A stretch of 26,617 nt of DNA, taken from IMG/VR virus record IMGVR_UViG_3300000117_008524, positions 1-26,617 of that record. One strand, written 5' to 3'. Origin of the DNA: a virus. Of this stretch, positions 13,050-21,352 are shown in pieces. How positions within the stretch are numbered: the first letter of the stretch is position 1; the number at the start of each line of letters is the position of its first letter. Under the pieces are notes generated by a model. It made no database searches. It saw only the letters and a program-made list of their open reading frames with translations, and was not told where the DNA came from. Position numbers and translations under genes: made by a program.

Positions 13050-14316
13050 GTATGATAAGTTTGTCCAGACTCCAGCACCTGGGCTTAATACAGCTATCAG
13101 AGTGCAGGCCAGTTTTGGCGACTCAGTTGCAAACGATGCATTTGGTAGGCTGCGGGTATCAAATACAGGGCAACGGCTAGATGTAGAATTTCTTTATGAT
13201 CTTCAACCTGAGTATTTTGATCAGATCACAAATAACGGCACAGTAACACATAACGACAATCCACGAGATTTAACGCTTGCACTAGACGATGCGAACAACG
13301 GCTCATATGCAAGAATGTCTAGTTACCCCGTACCGTACACACCTGCAAATTCTCAACTAATAGAGATGACTGGAGTGCTTGACTTAGCGGCCATTGGCGG
13401 TGGTACTGTTTCAGTTTTTGTTCGAACTAAAACATCTGGGGCAGTAGTCGAGCAGACTTTTAAACAATCGACATGGGACAATCTGACAACATCGGCAGAC
13501 ATTGATTTCACAAAATCACAATTATTTTCAATAGATTTTCAAAGCCTTAAGGTTGGTCGGATAAGATTTGGAATATTTCAATCGGGTATATATATACCGA
13601 TCAAATCAGTTACACACGACAACTCTGTTAATGTTGGTCAATGGCAACTAGCTAACCTACCAGTAAGCTACTCTATAAGAACAACAGCAGGAACAACATA
13701 TTTAGAAATCGGATATTTCAACGACGATAATGGGTGTGGTTTCAGATATGAAATATCTGCTAATGCATCGGCCACTCTCAAGGCAATTTTCTGTACTGTT
13801 AAGTCAGAGGACGGTCCTACTCTTCAAGACATGCCAGGCCTACCAAGATCGGTTGACAGAGGTATAACCCCCTACACAGTATCAACGACATTAGTCCCGT
13901 TAATATCAATACGACCAAGGTCCACATTTCAGAGTGTTGATAATCTAATATTGAGCATCCCAAAGGGTTACACAATTCAGACGAACGAGGCGATTAGGGT
14001 TGCAATAGTACACGGTGGGACATTAACAAACGCTTCGTGGACGGCAGTGGACACGAACCGCTCATCAATTGAGTATGATGTTGCAGCAACGGCAATTACA
14101 AACGGCCATGAGAACAGCTCTGAATATATTTATGCTACTAGTACAGGCCCAGCGGCTACACGGCAAATTGAATCGGGCGGCGGCCTCTTAGGTAAAACGA
14201 TTTTATGGAATCGACAAGATGCGAATGAAACAGGCATAATTTCTTTATGTGCGATTAGGACGGGTGCGTCTGATGCGTCTGTTTTAGCAGGGATTAACTG
14301 GGAAGAACTAAGATGA
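13018..14316 (+). CDS. Large virion structural protein, DAFGRLRVS family
   Basis: The 432-residue protein carries DAFGRLRVSNTGQRLDVEF near the N-terminus, a block widely shared by phage structural proteins (tail or head fibre-associated). It is followed by beta-rich sequence with VSVFVRTKT, YSIRTTAGTTYLEIGYF and Thr/Ser/Gly-rich loops. The domain looks like a beta-jelly-roll or fibre protein without signal peptide or catalytic motif. It overlaps NeuB by 32 bases, with TGGAG upstream of ATG 13018. By eye, codon use differs from its neighbours: Arg is written CGx more often and there are more ACG and GCG codons, which suggests a separate origin. Its exact virion role is uncertain. Confidence 0.8.
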   Translation: MAMDPHVNQREYDKFVQTPAPGLNTAIRVQASFGDSVANDAFGRLRVSNTGQRLDVEFLYDLQPEYFDQITNNGTVTHNDNPRDLTLALDDANNGSYARMSSYPVPYTPANSQLIEMTGVLDLAAIGGGTVSVFVRTKTSGAVVEQTFKQSTWDNLTTSADIDFTKSQLFSIDFQSLKVGRIRFGIFQSGIYIPIKSVTHDNSVNVGQWQLANLPVSYSIRTTAGTTYLEIGYFNDDNGCGFRYEISANASATLKAIFCTVKSEDGPTLQDMPGLPRSVDRGITPYTVSTTLVPLISIRPRSTFQSVDNLILSIPKGYTIQTNEAIRVAIVHGGTLTNASWTAVDTNRSSIEYDVAATAITNGHENSSEYIYATSTGPAATRQIESGGGLLGKTILWNRQDANETGIISLCAIRTGASDASVLAGINWEELR

Positions 14317-14350
14317 TATCAATCTTCTAACCTTGTTTTAAGGAGGACAT

Positions 14351-14419
14351 ATGATAGAGATGAAATGCAAAGGGAAAAAAAAAGGCGGTAAAAAAGGTGG
14401 CAAGGGAGGAAAATACTGA
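14351..14419 (+). CDS. Tiny Lys/Gly-rich peptide, 22 residues
   Basis: ATG 14351 follows a near-perfect AAGGAGGA site. The coded peptide begins MIEMKCKG and becomes a repeat of KKGGKKGGKGG ending in Y. It contains a run of nine A residues (14374-14382), a slip-prone site. In the +1 frame the sequence stays open for 50 more codons beyond this stop, so a slippage product is possible (see Part 2). Lys/Gly-rich tails of this kind can bind nucleic acid. Its function is unknown. Confidence 0.5.
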   Translation: MIEMKCKGKKKGGKKGGKGGKY

Positions 14420-14429
14420 CTACGAACCA

Positions 14430-14546
14430 GTGATTATTATCCCCCACCGAATCTACCAATCACTAATGAAGCAACTTTCTAAAAATGACAAACAAGCTCA
14501 AGGTATAGCAAGATACTGGGATGGTAACAGCACTAACTGTATATAG
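14430..14546 (+). CDS. Possible small ORF or slippage extension, 38 residues
   Basis: GTG 14430 opens 38 codons: a hydrophobic start (VIIIPHRIYQSLM) then a polar tail ending DGNSTNCI. It has no usable ribosome binding site of its own. In the same frame the sequence is open from 14364, overlapping the Lys/Gly-rich peptide, so it may be reached only by frame slippage at the A run. Supported only by open frame and the phage-like sequence, so weak. Confidence 0.25.
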   Translation: MIIIPHRIYQSLMKQLSKNDKQAQGIARYWDGNSTNCI

Positions 14547-14594
14547 GTCTACAGTGTGGTTGACATGTGCCGCAGCATGAAATACCCTTAATCC

Positions 14595-16934
14595 ATGAAA
14601 ACGTCTATATTTACCCCTCACAGCACAAAGCAAGAAGAAGCAATCTTCTCAGAGAAAGATATAACCTTGTGCCTAACTGGATTACAATGGGGGAAGGGCC
14701 TATATAATAATAATTACGTTTTAACTCCTACTGGATATCGAAAAGTAAAAGATATTAAAGTAGGTGATGTTCTTTTTGACAGAAATGGGGAAAAGACAAA
14801 GGTTATGGGGGTTTTCCCTCAAGGGAAAAAAAGGGCCTATAGGATTACAACTACAGATGGGAAGGAGTTAATAACAGACTCTAGTCATATAAATATAATT
14901 ATCCCTAGGCATGGGCGTGATGAAATATTAATGACTACTAGGGAGCTTTTTTCTAGGGTTGATTTGTGGTCAAAAAGCACTAGGGCCAGAATCCCATCTT
15001 TATCAGCGCCAATTAATTTTAGTGAAAAAGAATTATATATTTCGCCTTATGCTCTTGGGTGTTTAATTGGTGATGGTGGATTAACTAGTGGAGTAAATTT
15101 AACCAATATAGACAAAGATCTTATTGGCCGATTTATTAAAGAGTTACCTAATGGATTTAATTTAACATTAAGTAATAAAATAACTTATAGGGTTACTTCT
15201 AGTGAAAGGACTAAAGAGGGTTATGGAAAGAATTCAATAACAGATGAATTACGAAGTATTGGACTCTATGGGCTAAAATCACATGAAAAATTTATTCCCG
15301 ACAAATATAAATACTCTTCCATTGGCCAAAGATTAGATCTTTTAAGAGGGTTAATGGACACCGATGGTTGGGTGGCCAAAAATAAGGCCATTGAATTCAC
15401 AACCACATCTAAACTCCTTGCGAATGATATTGTTTATCTAATCGAGTCCCTTGCAGGGAAGGCATGGATTAATGAAAAAATCCCTAAACTAAAAGGTGTT
15501 AAGTATAAGAAATGCTATATGGTTAGGTTTATCCTGAAATCATTTAATCCTTTTTATATAAAGAGGAAGGCAGATAAATATTTCATCCATGAAAATACTC
15601 AAGATAAGATTATAAAAAGTGTAGAAAAATTAGCATACAGAGAGACGACCTGTTTTAAAGTTGACTCTCTTACTTCTAGTTTTATCGCTCAAGGGCAAAT
15701 AGTCACACATAATACCACAGTAGGTGCTAGGTGGCTGTTGGCCCAAGTTTTTAAGTACGCATTCCCAGAGGCCAATTTTATTATTACGGCCCCCACTTAC
15801 AAGATTATGAATCAATCGACCCTCCCTGAGTTTTTAAAAGTCTTTGAGCCTTATGGAGAGTTTAGACGTGGGGACATGGAGTTTAAGTTAAACTGGGGCT
15901 CTACCATTTATTTAAGGACAGGGACGGATCCTGACTCAGTTGTAGGGGTAACTAATGTTTATGCTATATGGGGGGATGAGGCAGGTAAATATGGCCTCTA
16001 CTTCTGGCAAAACATAGAAGGTCGGGCAGCACTAAAAGACGCCCCTATTATGCTAACGACTACACCCTACTCACTTAACTGGTTATATAAAGAATTAGTT
16101 AAACCCTACTATGAGGAAAAAAGAGACGACTGTCTTTTCATCTCAGCTAAGTCTATCGAAAACCCTTATTTCTCTAAAAAGACCTACTATAAGCGAAAAC
16201 AAACCATGGATCCTAGAATGTTTAGGGCCATGTACGAGGGCACCTTTGAGCGCTTGGCAGGTACCGTCTATGATTGTTTTACCGAGCATGGGAATATCCA
16301 AAAACAAATAGCACCAGAAGTTCTTAACCAAATGACCTTTTATGGAGGGATCGATTGGGGTTATACGGATCCCTTTGTTTTATTAATCATGGGCGTGACT
16401 CCTAATGGAGATAGGTTTATCGTTAGCGAGTTTTATAAAACTAACCAAACGCCCGATATGATCGTGGAAATGTTAACGGCCAAAATGTCGTACTTCCCTA
16501 TGAAGCTTGTTTGGTGTGATCCAAGTAGGCCAGACATGATCGCAATGCTAAGTGAAAGGAGATTTCCAGTGACCAAGGCAAACAACGATATTATGGCCGG
16601 AATAGGTGAGGTTTATGATTGTTTTAAAAATGAAAAACTTAAAGTCCTAGAAGATTCGGCCCCTAACCTATTGGACGAAATTGAAATGTATCATTACCCT
16701 GAGCCAAAGGATCTTATGCCTGATCAGGACTCTAAAAAAGAAAAACCAGTTGACCAATATAACCACGCCATGGACGCTTTACGTTATCTCACAATGGGAG
16801 TTAAGCATATGGTAACTCATAACCAACCCCAAACTAATGTTTATGAGATTAGACCTAGACAGCAAGAACAACCTCATGAGCAGGTGGCCAGAATAAGACG
16901 CCCCTCTAGAAGGCGCAGTGAAGTATGGAGTTAG
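14595..16934 (+). CDS. terL: Large terminase subunit (TerL) interrupted by an intein
   Basis: The gene codes for 779 residues: 34 N-terminal extein residues, a 339-residue intein and 406 C-terminal extein residues, giving a 440-residue terminase after splicing. Extein features: TGLQWGK joins TTVGARW at the Walker A loop; IWGDEAG is Walker B (the DE pair acting in ATP hydrolysis); MLTTTPYSL matches the coupling motif. The nuclease domain shows GIDWGYTDP, LVWCDPSRP and YNHAMDALRY, the three metal-binding acidic motifs of a Terminase_6/RNase H-like fold. TerL cuts and translocates DNA into the capsid via the portal. ATG 14595 has no recognisable ribosome binding site and follows a nine-codon ORF (14565-14591) that stops three bases before it; coupling is possible. 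Walker A is slightly degenerate, as in many TerL. Confidence 0.96.
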   Translation: MKTSIFTPHSTKQEEAIFSEKDITLCLTGLQWGKGLYNNNYVLTPTGYRKVKDIKVGDVLFDRNGEKTKVMGVFPQGKKRAYRITTTDGKELITDSSHINIIIPRHGRDEILMTTRELFSRVDLWSKSTRARIPSLSAPINFSEKELYISPYALGCLIGDGGLTSGVNLTNIDKDLIGRFIKELPNGFNLTLSNKITYRVTSSERTKEGYGKNSITDELRSIGLYGLKSHEKFIPDKYKYSSIGQRLDLLRGLMDTDGWVAKNKAIEFTTTSKLLANDIVYLIESLAGKAWINEKIPKLKGVKYKKCYMVRFILKSFNPFYIKRKADKYFIHENTQDKIIKSVEKLAYRETTCFKVDSLTSSFIAQGQIVTHNTTVGARWLLAQVFKYAFPEANFIITAPTYKIMNQSTLPEFLKVFEPYGEFRRGDMEFKLNWGSTIYLRTGTDPDSVVGVTNVYAIWGDEAGKYGLYFWQNIEGRAALKDAPIMLTTTPYSLNWLYKELVKPYYEEKRDDCLFISAKSIENPYFSKKTYYKRKQTMDPRMFRAMYEGTFERLAGTVYDCFTEHGNIQKQIAPEVLNQMTFYGGIDWGYTDPFVLLIMGVTPNGDRFIVSEFYKTNQTPDMIVEMLTAKMSYFPMKLVWCDPSRPDMIAMLSERRFPVTKANNDIMAGIGEVYDCFKNEKLKVLEDSAPNLLDEIEMYHYPEPKDLMPDQDSKKEKPVDQYNHAMDALRYLTMGVKHMVTHNQPQTNVYEIRPRQQEQPHEQVARIRRPSRRRSEVWS
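14697..15713 (+). mobile_element. LAGLIDADG-containing intein inside terL, class-3-like
   Basis: The insertion begins with GLYNNNYVLTPTGYRKVKDI and KVGD, the block A pattern of an intein, and ends with IVTHN followed by Thr+1. Block F is TTCFKVDSL...SSFIAQGQIVTHN. The first residue is Gly, with no Cys1 or Ser1. Cys in block F and Thr before the terminal His-Asn fit class 3 inteins, which start splicing from an internal Cys. The expected Trp two residues past the block B His is Asn here (SSHIN). A homing endonuclease lies in the middle: ALGCLIGDGGL at residues 153-163 and LLRGLMDTDG at residues 249-258, each with its catalytic Asp. The endonuclease therefore looks intact. Insertion in Walker A is a common intein site. 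Confidence 0.87.
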
Positions 16935-16935
16935 T

Positions 16936-17295
16936 ATGATTTATGAATATCACTGTGAAAGGTGCGACAAAAACTTTGATGTACACAAGCACCATGATCA
17001 GCATAGAAGGCAAGAGTATTGCCCTCAATGCAAAGCAATAGGGATTAGAAGATATCGAATAGCTCGCCCTATAATTGATAAAACTAGCGCTGAGTATTAT
17101 CCTAGTTTAGGTACTGTGGTTAAAAGTAAAAGTCATAGAAAAGAATTAATGAAAATTCATAACCTAGAAGAGGTTGGCAATGAGACTCCCGACACAATCC
17201 ACAAAGAGGCCAATAAAACCTTAGAGTCTAATAAGGCCAAAAAAAAGGAAGAGTGGGACAGGGAGTGGGACAAGGTCATCCAGGAGACAAAATAA
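16936..17295 (+). CDS. FmdB-like zinc-ribbon protein
   Basis: ATG 16936 is preferred over GTG 16918 because GGAG lies five bases upstream. The first 45 residues show YHCERCDKNF and YCPQCKAIG, two CxxC knuckles of a zinc ribbon similar to FmdB regulatory proteins. The rest (residues 50-119) is a basic, helical, Lys/Glu-rich tail. Phages often place such a ribbon between terminase and portal, where it may help packaging or assembly; this is inferred from position. The terL stop is one base upstream and the portal starts directly after this gene's stop codon. Confidence 0.72.
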   Translation: MIYEYHCERCDKNFDVHKHHDQHRRQEYCPQCKAIGIRRYRIARPIIDKTSAEYYPSLGTVVKSKSHRKELMKIHNLEEVGNETPDTIHKEANKTLESNKAKKKEEWDREWDKVIQETK

Positions 17296-19131
17296 ATGGA
17301 AGAGAGAGTCCTAGAAGAGCATGAGAGTCATAGGAATAGGGATGAGCAACAAGACCAGCCTGAGATGTCTAATGCCGATAGAAAGCTTTTAAAAAGAATA
17401 GAAAAGAATTTTCATCAATCAAAACTTTATAGAGAAAAGTTTGATCATAAATGGATGGATTACTACAAAATGTTTAGAGGGAGGCAATGGAAGGAAGAGC
17501 GCCCTCCTTATAGACATAGTGAAGTGATTAACATGGTCTTTAGCGCCATTCAGTCTGTCATCCCTATTATGACCGACTCAAGACCTAGATTTGAGTACCT
17601 CCCAACAGAGCCAAGTGATAGACCATTTGCTGAGCTTATTAATCAACTGGCCGAACACGATTGGGCCAGAAATAATTGGAATTATACTGTAGCAGAATGC
17701 CTCTATGACTCGCATTTTTTTGGTACTGGCTTTAGTTCAATGAAATGGGATCCTAAGTTAGAGTATGGAATAGGTGGCATTAGATATGAGTCTAACGACA
17801 CCTTCCACTTCTATCCGACACCGAAGGTAAAAACGATTCAGGATGACGATCTATTTATAATCGCATACCCCATGAGTCTAGAAGAAATTAAAAAGCGATG
17901 GCCAAAAAAGGCCAAATACGTGAAGCCTGATATTGAGACTAATAAGTATGATCGGACCGAGCTATCCAAGATGCGCTACGTTAGCCCTACAGATCAGCTA
18001 CAGTTAATAGAAGCTGAAAGGCTTTACTCGGAAAAAGAGGGCAAAGAAGCTTTAGTCATAGAAGCTTATATCAAAGATGAGGAGATAGAGAGCGAAGAAA
18101 ATGAGAAAGTTGAAGTGGTCAAGACCGATGACGGCCTGGCCAGACAGGAAATTTCCAAGACTTTCAAGCATAGAAAAAAATATCCTGGTGGTCGTCGGGT
18201 TGTAATAGCTAATAAAGTTATCCTAGAAGATAAACCTAACGAGTACAAGGATCAGAAATGGCCCTATAGTCAGGTTAAAAATTATATAGATCCTCACCAA
18301 TTTTGGGGCATAAGTGAAGTAGAGCAATTAGAAGGGCCTCAAAAAACTTTTAATAAACTTATTAGCTTTGTTTTAGATATCCTAACAATGATGGGCAATC
18401 CTATTATTGTTATGGACACCAATACAGGCATTGATCCCGATATGGTCTACAATGAGCCTGGTCTTATTGTGACAAAAAACCCAGGATCAGAGTTTAGAAG
18501 AGAAGAGGGAGTCCAGTTACAGCCTTATGTTATTCAGATCATTGATAGGATGAAATCCTATTTTGATGATATCAGTGGATCCACCGATGTCTCTAAGGGG
18601 ATTAGTCCAACGACTGGAGCAAGTGGTTTTGCTATTGATCAATTACAAGAGGCAGCACAGACAAGGATCAGGCAAAAGTCACGCAATTTAGATGTAATGC
18701 TTAACGACATAGGACAAATGTATGTATCCAGGGTACTTCAATTTTATAATACTCCTAGGGTGGTTAGGATTACGAATAACCAGGATGCTCAACAATTTTT
18801 TAAAGTAGAATTTCAAGAGGACGATCAAGGACAAGTATTTGCCAAACGTCAAAATTTCACTGAGAATGAGTTAGGACGGCCTGTGCCCGATGGGAGTCCA
18901 GAAATCATACCTTTATCAGGACAACTTGACGTAAAGGTAGTAACTGGCTCATTATTACCATTTAGTAAGACGGCCAAAGAATCTAAGTTAATAGCGCTGT
19001 ATAGAGACGGCATTATTGATAGAGAAGAGGTACTTAAAGGCATAGACCACCCTAACTGGGAAGGCGTGCTAGAGAGAGTAACCGCTGCCGAACAGGCACA
19101 AGCTCAGGCCGCGCAAGCTCAAATCCAATAA
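17296..19131 (+). CDS. Portal protein
   Basis: A 611-residue protein, of usual length for a portal. The N-terminal helix (DRKLLKRIEKNFHQS) is followed by YYKMFRGRQW, then NMVFSAIQSVIPIMTDSRPRFE, a block characteristic of podovirus-like portals. The central part has alternating strands and charged helices (RWPKKAKYVKPD, and the acidic EEIESEENEKVEV). QLEGPQKTFNKLISFVLDIL and the SGSTDVSKGISPTTGASG loop match the stem and tunnel-loop regions. The C-terminal 15 residues are Gln/Ala-rich. It should form the dodecameric ring at one capsid vertex through which TerL moves DNA. ATG 17296 is preceded by GGAG and directly follows the previous stop codon. Confidence 0.92.
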   Translation: MEERVLEEHESHRNRDEQQDQPEMSNADRKLLKRIEKNFHQSKLYREKFDHKWMDYYKMFRGRQWKEERPPYRHSEVINMVFSAIQSVIPIMTDSRPRFEYLPTEPSDRPFAELINQLAEHDWARNNWNYTVAECLYDSHFFGTGFSSMKWDPKLEYGIGGIRYESNDTFHFYPTPKVKTIQDDDLFIIAYPMSLEEIKKRWPKKAKYVKPDIETNKYDRTELSKMRYVSPTDQLQLIEAERLYSEKEGKEALVIEAYIKDEEIESEENEKVEVVKTDDGLARQEISKTFKHRKKYPGGRRVVIANKVILEDKPNEYKDQKWPYSQVKNYIDPHQFWGISEVEQLEGPQKTFNKLISFVLDILTMMGNPIIVMDTNTGIDPDMVYNEPGLIVTKNPGSEFRREEGVQLQPYVIQIIDRMKSYFDDISGSTDVSKGISPTTGASGFAIDQLQEAAQTRIRQKSRNLDVMLNDIGQMYVSRVLQFYNTPRVVRITNNQDAQQFFKVEFQEDDQGQVFAKRQNFTENELGRPVPDGSPEIIPLSGQLDVKVVTGSLLPFSKTAKESKLIALYRDGIIDREEVLKGIDHPNWEGVLERVTAAEQAQAQAAQAQIQ

Positions 19132-19140
19132 TTATTTTAT
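19129..19140 (+). repeat. TAATTATTTTAT late-gene element, copy 1
   Basis: First of four exact 12-base copies, here starting in the portal stop codon. It is followed by an AT-rich 50-base spacer before the next gene, without a strong hairpin. Confidence 0.6.
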
Positions 19141-19188
19141 CATTTATCTTATTTCCTAATCATTGACTTATTTTAAAGAGGATTACTT

Positions 19189-19479
19189 ATGCCTGGTGAT
19201 ATGCCACAAGATCAAGCACAAGCCCCCCAACCTCAAGGTGGGGTTAAAGAGCTTGTCAGTAATGTCCATGATCAAATGGTACAATTACTTGACGTACTTG
19301 ATCAAAGTCAAGTGGCCAGTCCAGAAGATAAGCAAGTCCTTGCAAATATTTTACAGCAATATAGATCCTTTGTTGGGCAATCACTTGGAGCAGGCCCTAA
19401 AGAAGAGGGGCAAAAAGCAGGTGGTGGGGGCAATACCCCTATGGAATTTGTCGACCAAGGATCAGTTTTACCAGCATAA
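19189..19479 (+). CDS. Small Gln-rich head-module protein
   Basis: The 96-residue protein opens with a low-complexity Gln/Pro/Ala segment (DQAQAPQPQGG), then one helical domain (KELVSNVHDQMVQLLDVLDQ and DKQVLANILQQYRSF), and ends in a Gly-rich segment. ATG 19189 has AAGAGGA upstream. Its position between portal and scaffold suggests an assembly or head-completion role, but no family is recognised. Confidence 0.68.
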   Translation: MPGDMPQDQAQAPQPQGGVKELVSNVHDQMVQLLDVLDQSQVASPEDKQVLANILQQYRSFVGQSLGAGPKEEGQKAGGGGNTPMEFVDQGSVLPA

Positions 19480-19488
19480 TTATTTTAT
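19477..19488 (+). repeat. TAATTATTTTAT late-gene element, copy 2
   Basis: This copy begins in the preceding stop codon and runs into AGGA, the ribosome binding site of the scaffold gene. After AGGA it reads TTGTTTTATC before ATG, closely matching the leader at copy 3. Confidence 0.65.
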
Positions 19489-19502
19489 AGGATTGTTTTA
19501 TC

Positions 19503-20393
19503 ATGGAAGAAAATTTTGGTTTAACTGACGATCAAATCGATCAACTAGTTGGCGATATGACCGTTAACCCTCCTTCGGAAAACGAAGCACCCATGGAAGG
19601 GGCACAGTCCACTCCTACTGAGACCAATACTAATGCGCCATTCTTACGATTTAAAGCGAATGGCAAAGAGATAGAGGCCACAGAAGATCAAGTGAGACAG
19701 TGGGCATCACAGGGATATGATTACGGCCGTCTTACAAATGAATTCAAAACCAAGCAGGATGAATTCATTAGTAAGCAAAATCAGTTCAACGAAAAATATC
19801 AGTTATACCAAAAAATTGATGAGTACGCGCAATCCAACCCTGACTGGTGGTCAAGAGTTCAACAAGGCTACCAGGAAGCGCAACAAGGACAACAGGAAAG
19901 TCCTACCCCAACGGGCGACCTCCCTCCAGAAGTCCAAAATGTGTTGCAAGGATTGCAAAAAGAGATAAGCGAATTGCGCGAGTTCAAAAATGGCCTAACT
20001 CAAAAAGAAGAGCAGGCCAGAATTGAGCAAGAGGATCAAAAACTCGCAAGTGAGGTCGATTCAATCCGTCAGCTATACCCTGACCTAGATTGGACGAACG
20101 TTGATTCCAACGGAAAACACTTAGAGTTAAAAGTCCTTGAGCACGCCCAGAAGATTGGCACCAATTCTTTTAAGGCAGCATTTCGCGATTTAATGTTTGA
20201 CGACCTACTCAATCACTCAGTGAGTAAGGCCAAAGATGAGACCATCAAAACGGTTCAGCGCAATCAAAAATTAGGGCTTCTAGGTGAGACACCCGATCCC
20301 CTAAAGAAATACTTGCCTACTGAGCCTACACGTAACCAAACGTGGGACGATGTACTCAAAGAGGCCATGGAAGAGGTGGGCGTTGCTGATTAA
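19503..20393 (+). CDS. Capsid scaffolding-like protein
   Basis: The 296-residue protein has the shape of a phage scaffold: an acidic, disordered N-terminus with TPTETNTNAP, a short folded segment (LRFKANGKEIEATEDQVRQW), then long Gln/Glu/Lys-rich coiled coil (NEFKTKQDEFISKQNQF, KEISELREFKNGLTQ). The C-terminal region has a helical segment LFDDLLNHSVSKAK-like and a positively charged end (PLKKYLPTEP). It sits directly before the major capsid gene, the standard place. Scaffold proteins guide procapsid assembly and leave or are cleaved afterwards. No protease domain is visible. Assignment rests on composition and position. Confidence 0.75.
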   Translation: MEENFGLTDDQIDQLVGDMTVNPPSENEAPMEGAQSTPTETNTNAPFLRFKANGKEIEATEDQVRQWASQGYDYGRLTNEFKTKQDEFISKQNQFNEKYQLYQKIDEYAQSNPDWWSRVQQGYQEAQQGQQESPTPTGDLPPEVQNVLQGLQKEISELREFKNGLTQKEEQARIEQEDQKLASEVDSIRQLYPDLDWTNVDSNGKHLELKVLEHAQKIGTNSFKAAFRDLMFDDLLNHSVSKAKDETIKTVQRNQKLGLLGETPDPLKKYLPTEPTRNQTWDDVLKEAMEEVGVAD

Positions 20394-20416
20394 TAACAAT
20401 CAAGGAGGATCGACTC

Positions 20417-21337
20417 ATGAATTTAACATGGGATCAGGTTGGGGCGATCACGTCAAAAAAGTTTGTAAAAAAACTTGCTGACAATATATTTGACTCCAAT
20501 CCATACTTTGAACGAACTAGACGTAAGAGTTTAATGAAGCTAGATGGTGGGGACTCTATCATGGTACCCCTCAACTATGCTACACCTACTGCTAGTGGGT
20601 GGTATTCTGGCAATGACACTCTTAATATCTCAGATAATGACCAAATAACTGCGGCCCAATACGAGTGGCGACAAGCTTATACAGCTGTCTCTATTTCTCG
20701 TTTGGAAGAGATTAAAAACTCTGGGGACTCAGCTAAATTGTCTTTGGCCAAATCTAAAATGGAAATTGCTGAGAAAAACTTAGCTGATATCCTTGGTACG
20801 GCCATGTATAATGACGGCAGTGTTGCTAAAGCGCTTCACGGTCTACGTCACATTGTAGCTACTGCTAATACAGTTGGTGGGATTTCTCAATCAACTAACT
20901 CTTGGTGGCAAGCACAAGTTGATAGCACCTCTACTGTATTAACTATGTCAGCTTTACAGACACAGTACAATGCAGCTGCTATTGGCAACGATGTACCAAC
21001 AGTTGGGTTCACTACTCGTACAATTTATAATCTTTATTATAACTTGCTACAACCTGCTCAACGCTTTCAAGATAAAGACACTGCTAGAGCAGGGTTTACT
21101 AGCCTTATGTTTAATGGCATCCCGATTTTGTCAGATAGCCATTGCCCGGCCAGTAACCTTTTCTTTTTAAATGAGAATTACTTGATGCTTAAAGTGCATA
21201 AAGATGAATTCTTTAGAGATGAGCCTTTCGCAAAACCTATTAACCAAAACATCCGCGTAAGTAAGATTTTCTTTGCTGGTAATCTCTGTTCTTCAAACAA
21301 CAGAATGCACGCAAGATTATCTGCGATCGCTAGTTAG
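20417..21337 (+). CDS. Major capsid protein, HK97-fold candidate
   Basis: A 306-residue protein directly after the scaffold gene, with a strong AAGGAGGA site. It carries the elements expected of a short HK97-fold capsid protein: an N-terminal helical arm (KKFVKKLADNIFDSNPYFERTRR), a LDGGDSIMVPLNY strand, then a helix with SRLEEIKNSGDSAKLSLAKSK (spine-helix-like), a ...ILGTAMYNDGS loop and later strands around FTTRTIYNLYYNLL and FNGIPILSDSHCP. There is no obvious N-terminal propeptide, so scaffolding appears to come from the separate gene. The C-terminus is beta-rich (IRVSKIFFAGNLCS). The family match is by eye, but the gene order leaves little doubt about its role. Confidence 0.87.
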   Translation: MNLTWDQVGAITSKKFVKKLADNIFDSNPYFERTRRKSLMKLDGGDSIMVPLNYATPTASGWYSGNDTLNISDNDQITAAQYEWRQAYTAVSISRLEEIKNSGDSAKLSLAKSKMEIAEKNLADILGTAMYNDGSVAKALHGLRHIVATANTVGGISQSTNSWWQAQVDSTSTVLTMSALQTQYNAAAIGNDVPTVGFTTRTIYNLYYNLLQPAQRFQDKDTARAGFTSLMFNGIPILSDSHCPASNLFFLNENYLMLKVHKDEFFRDEPFAKPINQNIRVSKIFFAGNLCSSNNRMHARLSAIAS

Positions 21338-21352
21338 TAGGAGGATTTAATT

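Noticed and set aside
14560-14588. TTGACA followed after 17 bases by TACCCT as a promoter for terL
   Set aside because: The -35 is perfect but the -10 matches only the first two and last bases, and the site lies in a likely continuous late transcript.
19163-19528. 121-codon plus-strand frame overlapping the Gln-rich head protein and the scaffold start
   Set aside because: The alternative frame (19189-19479) has a proper site and phage-like composition; this one spans two gene boundaries and looks random.
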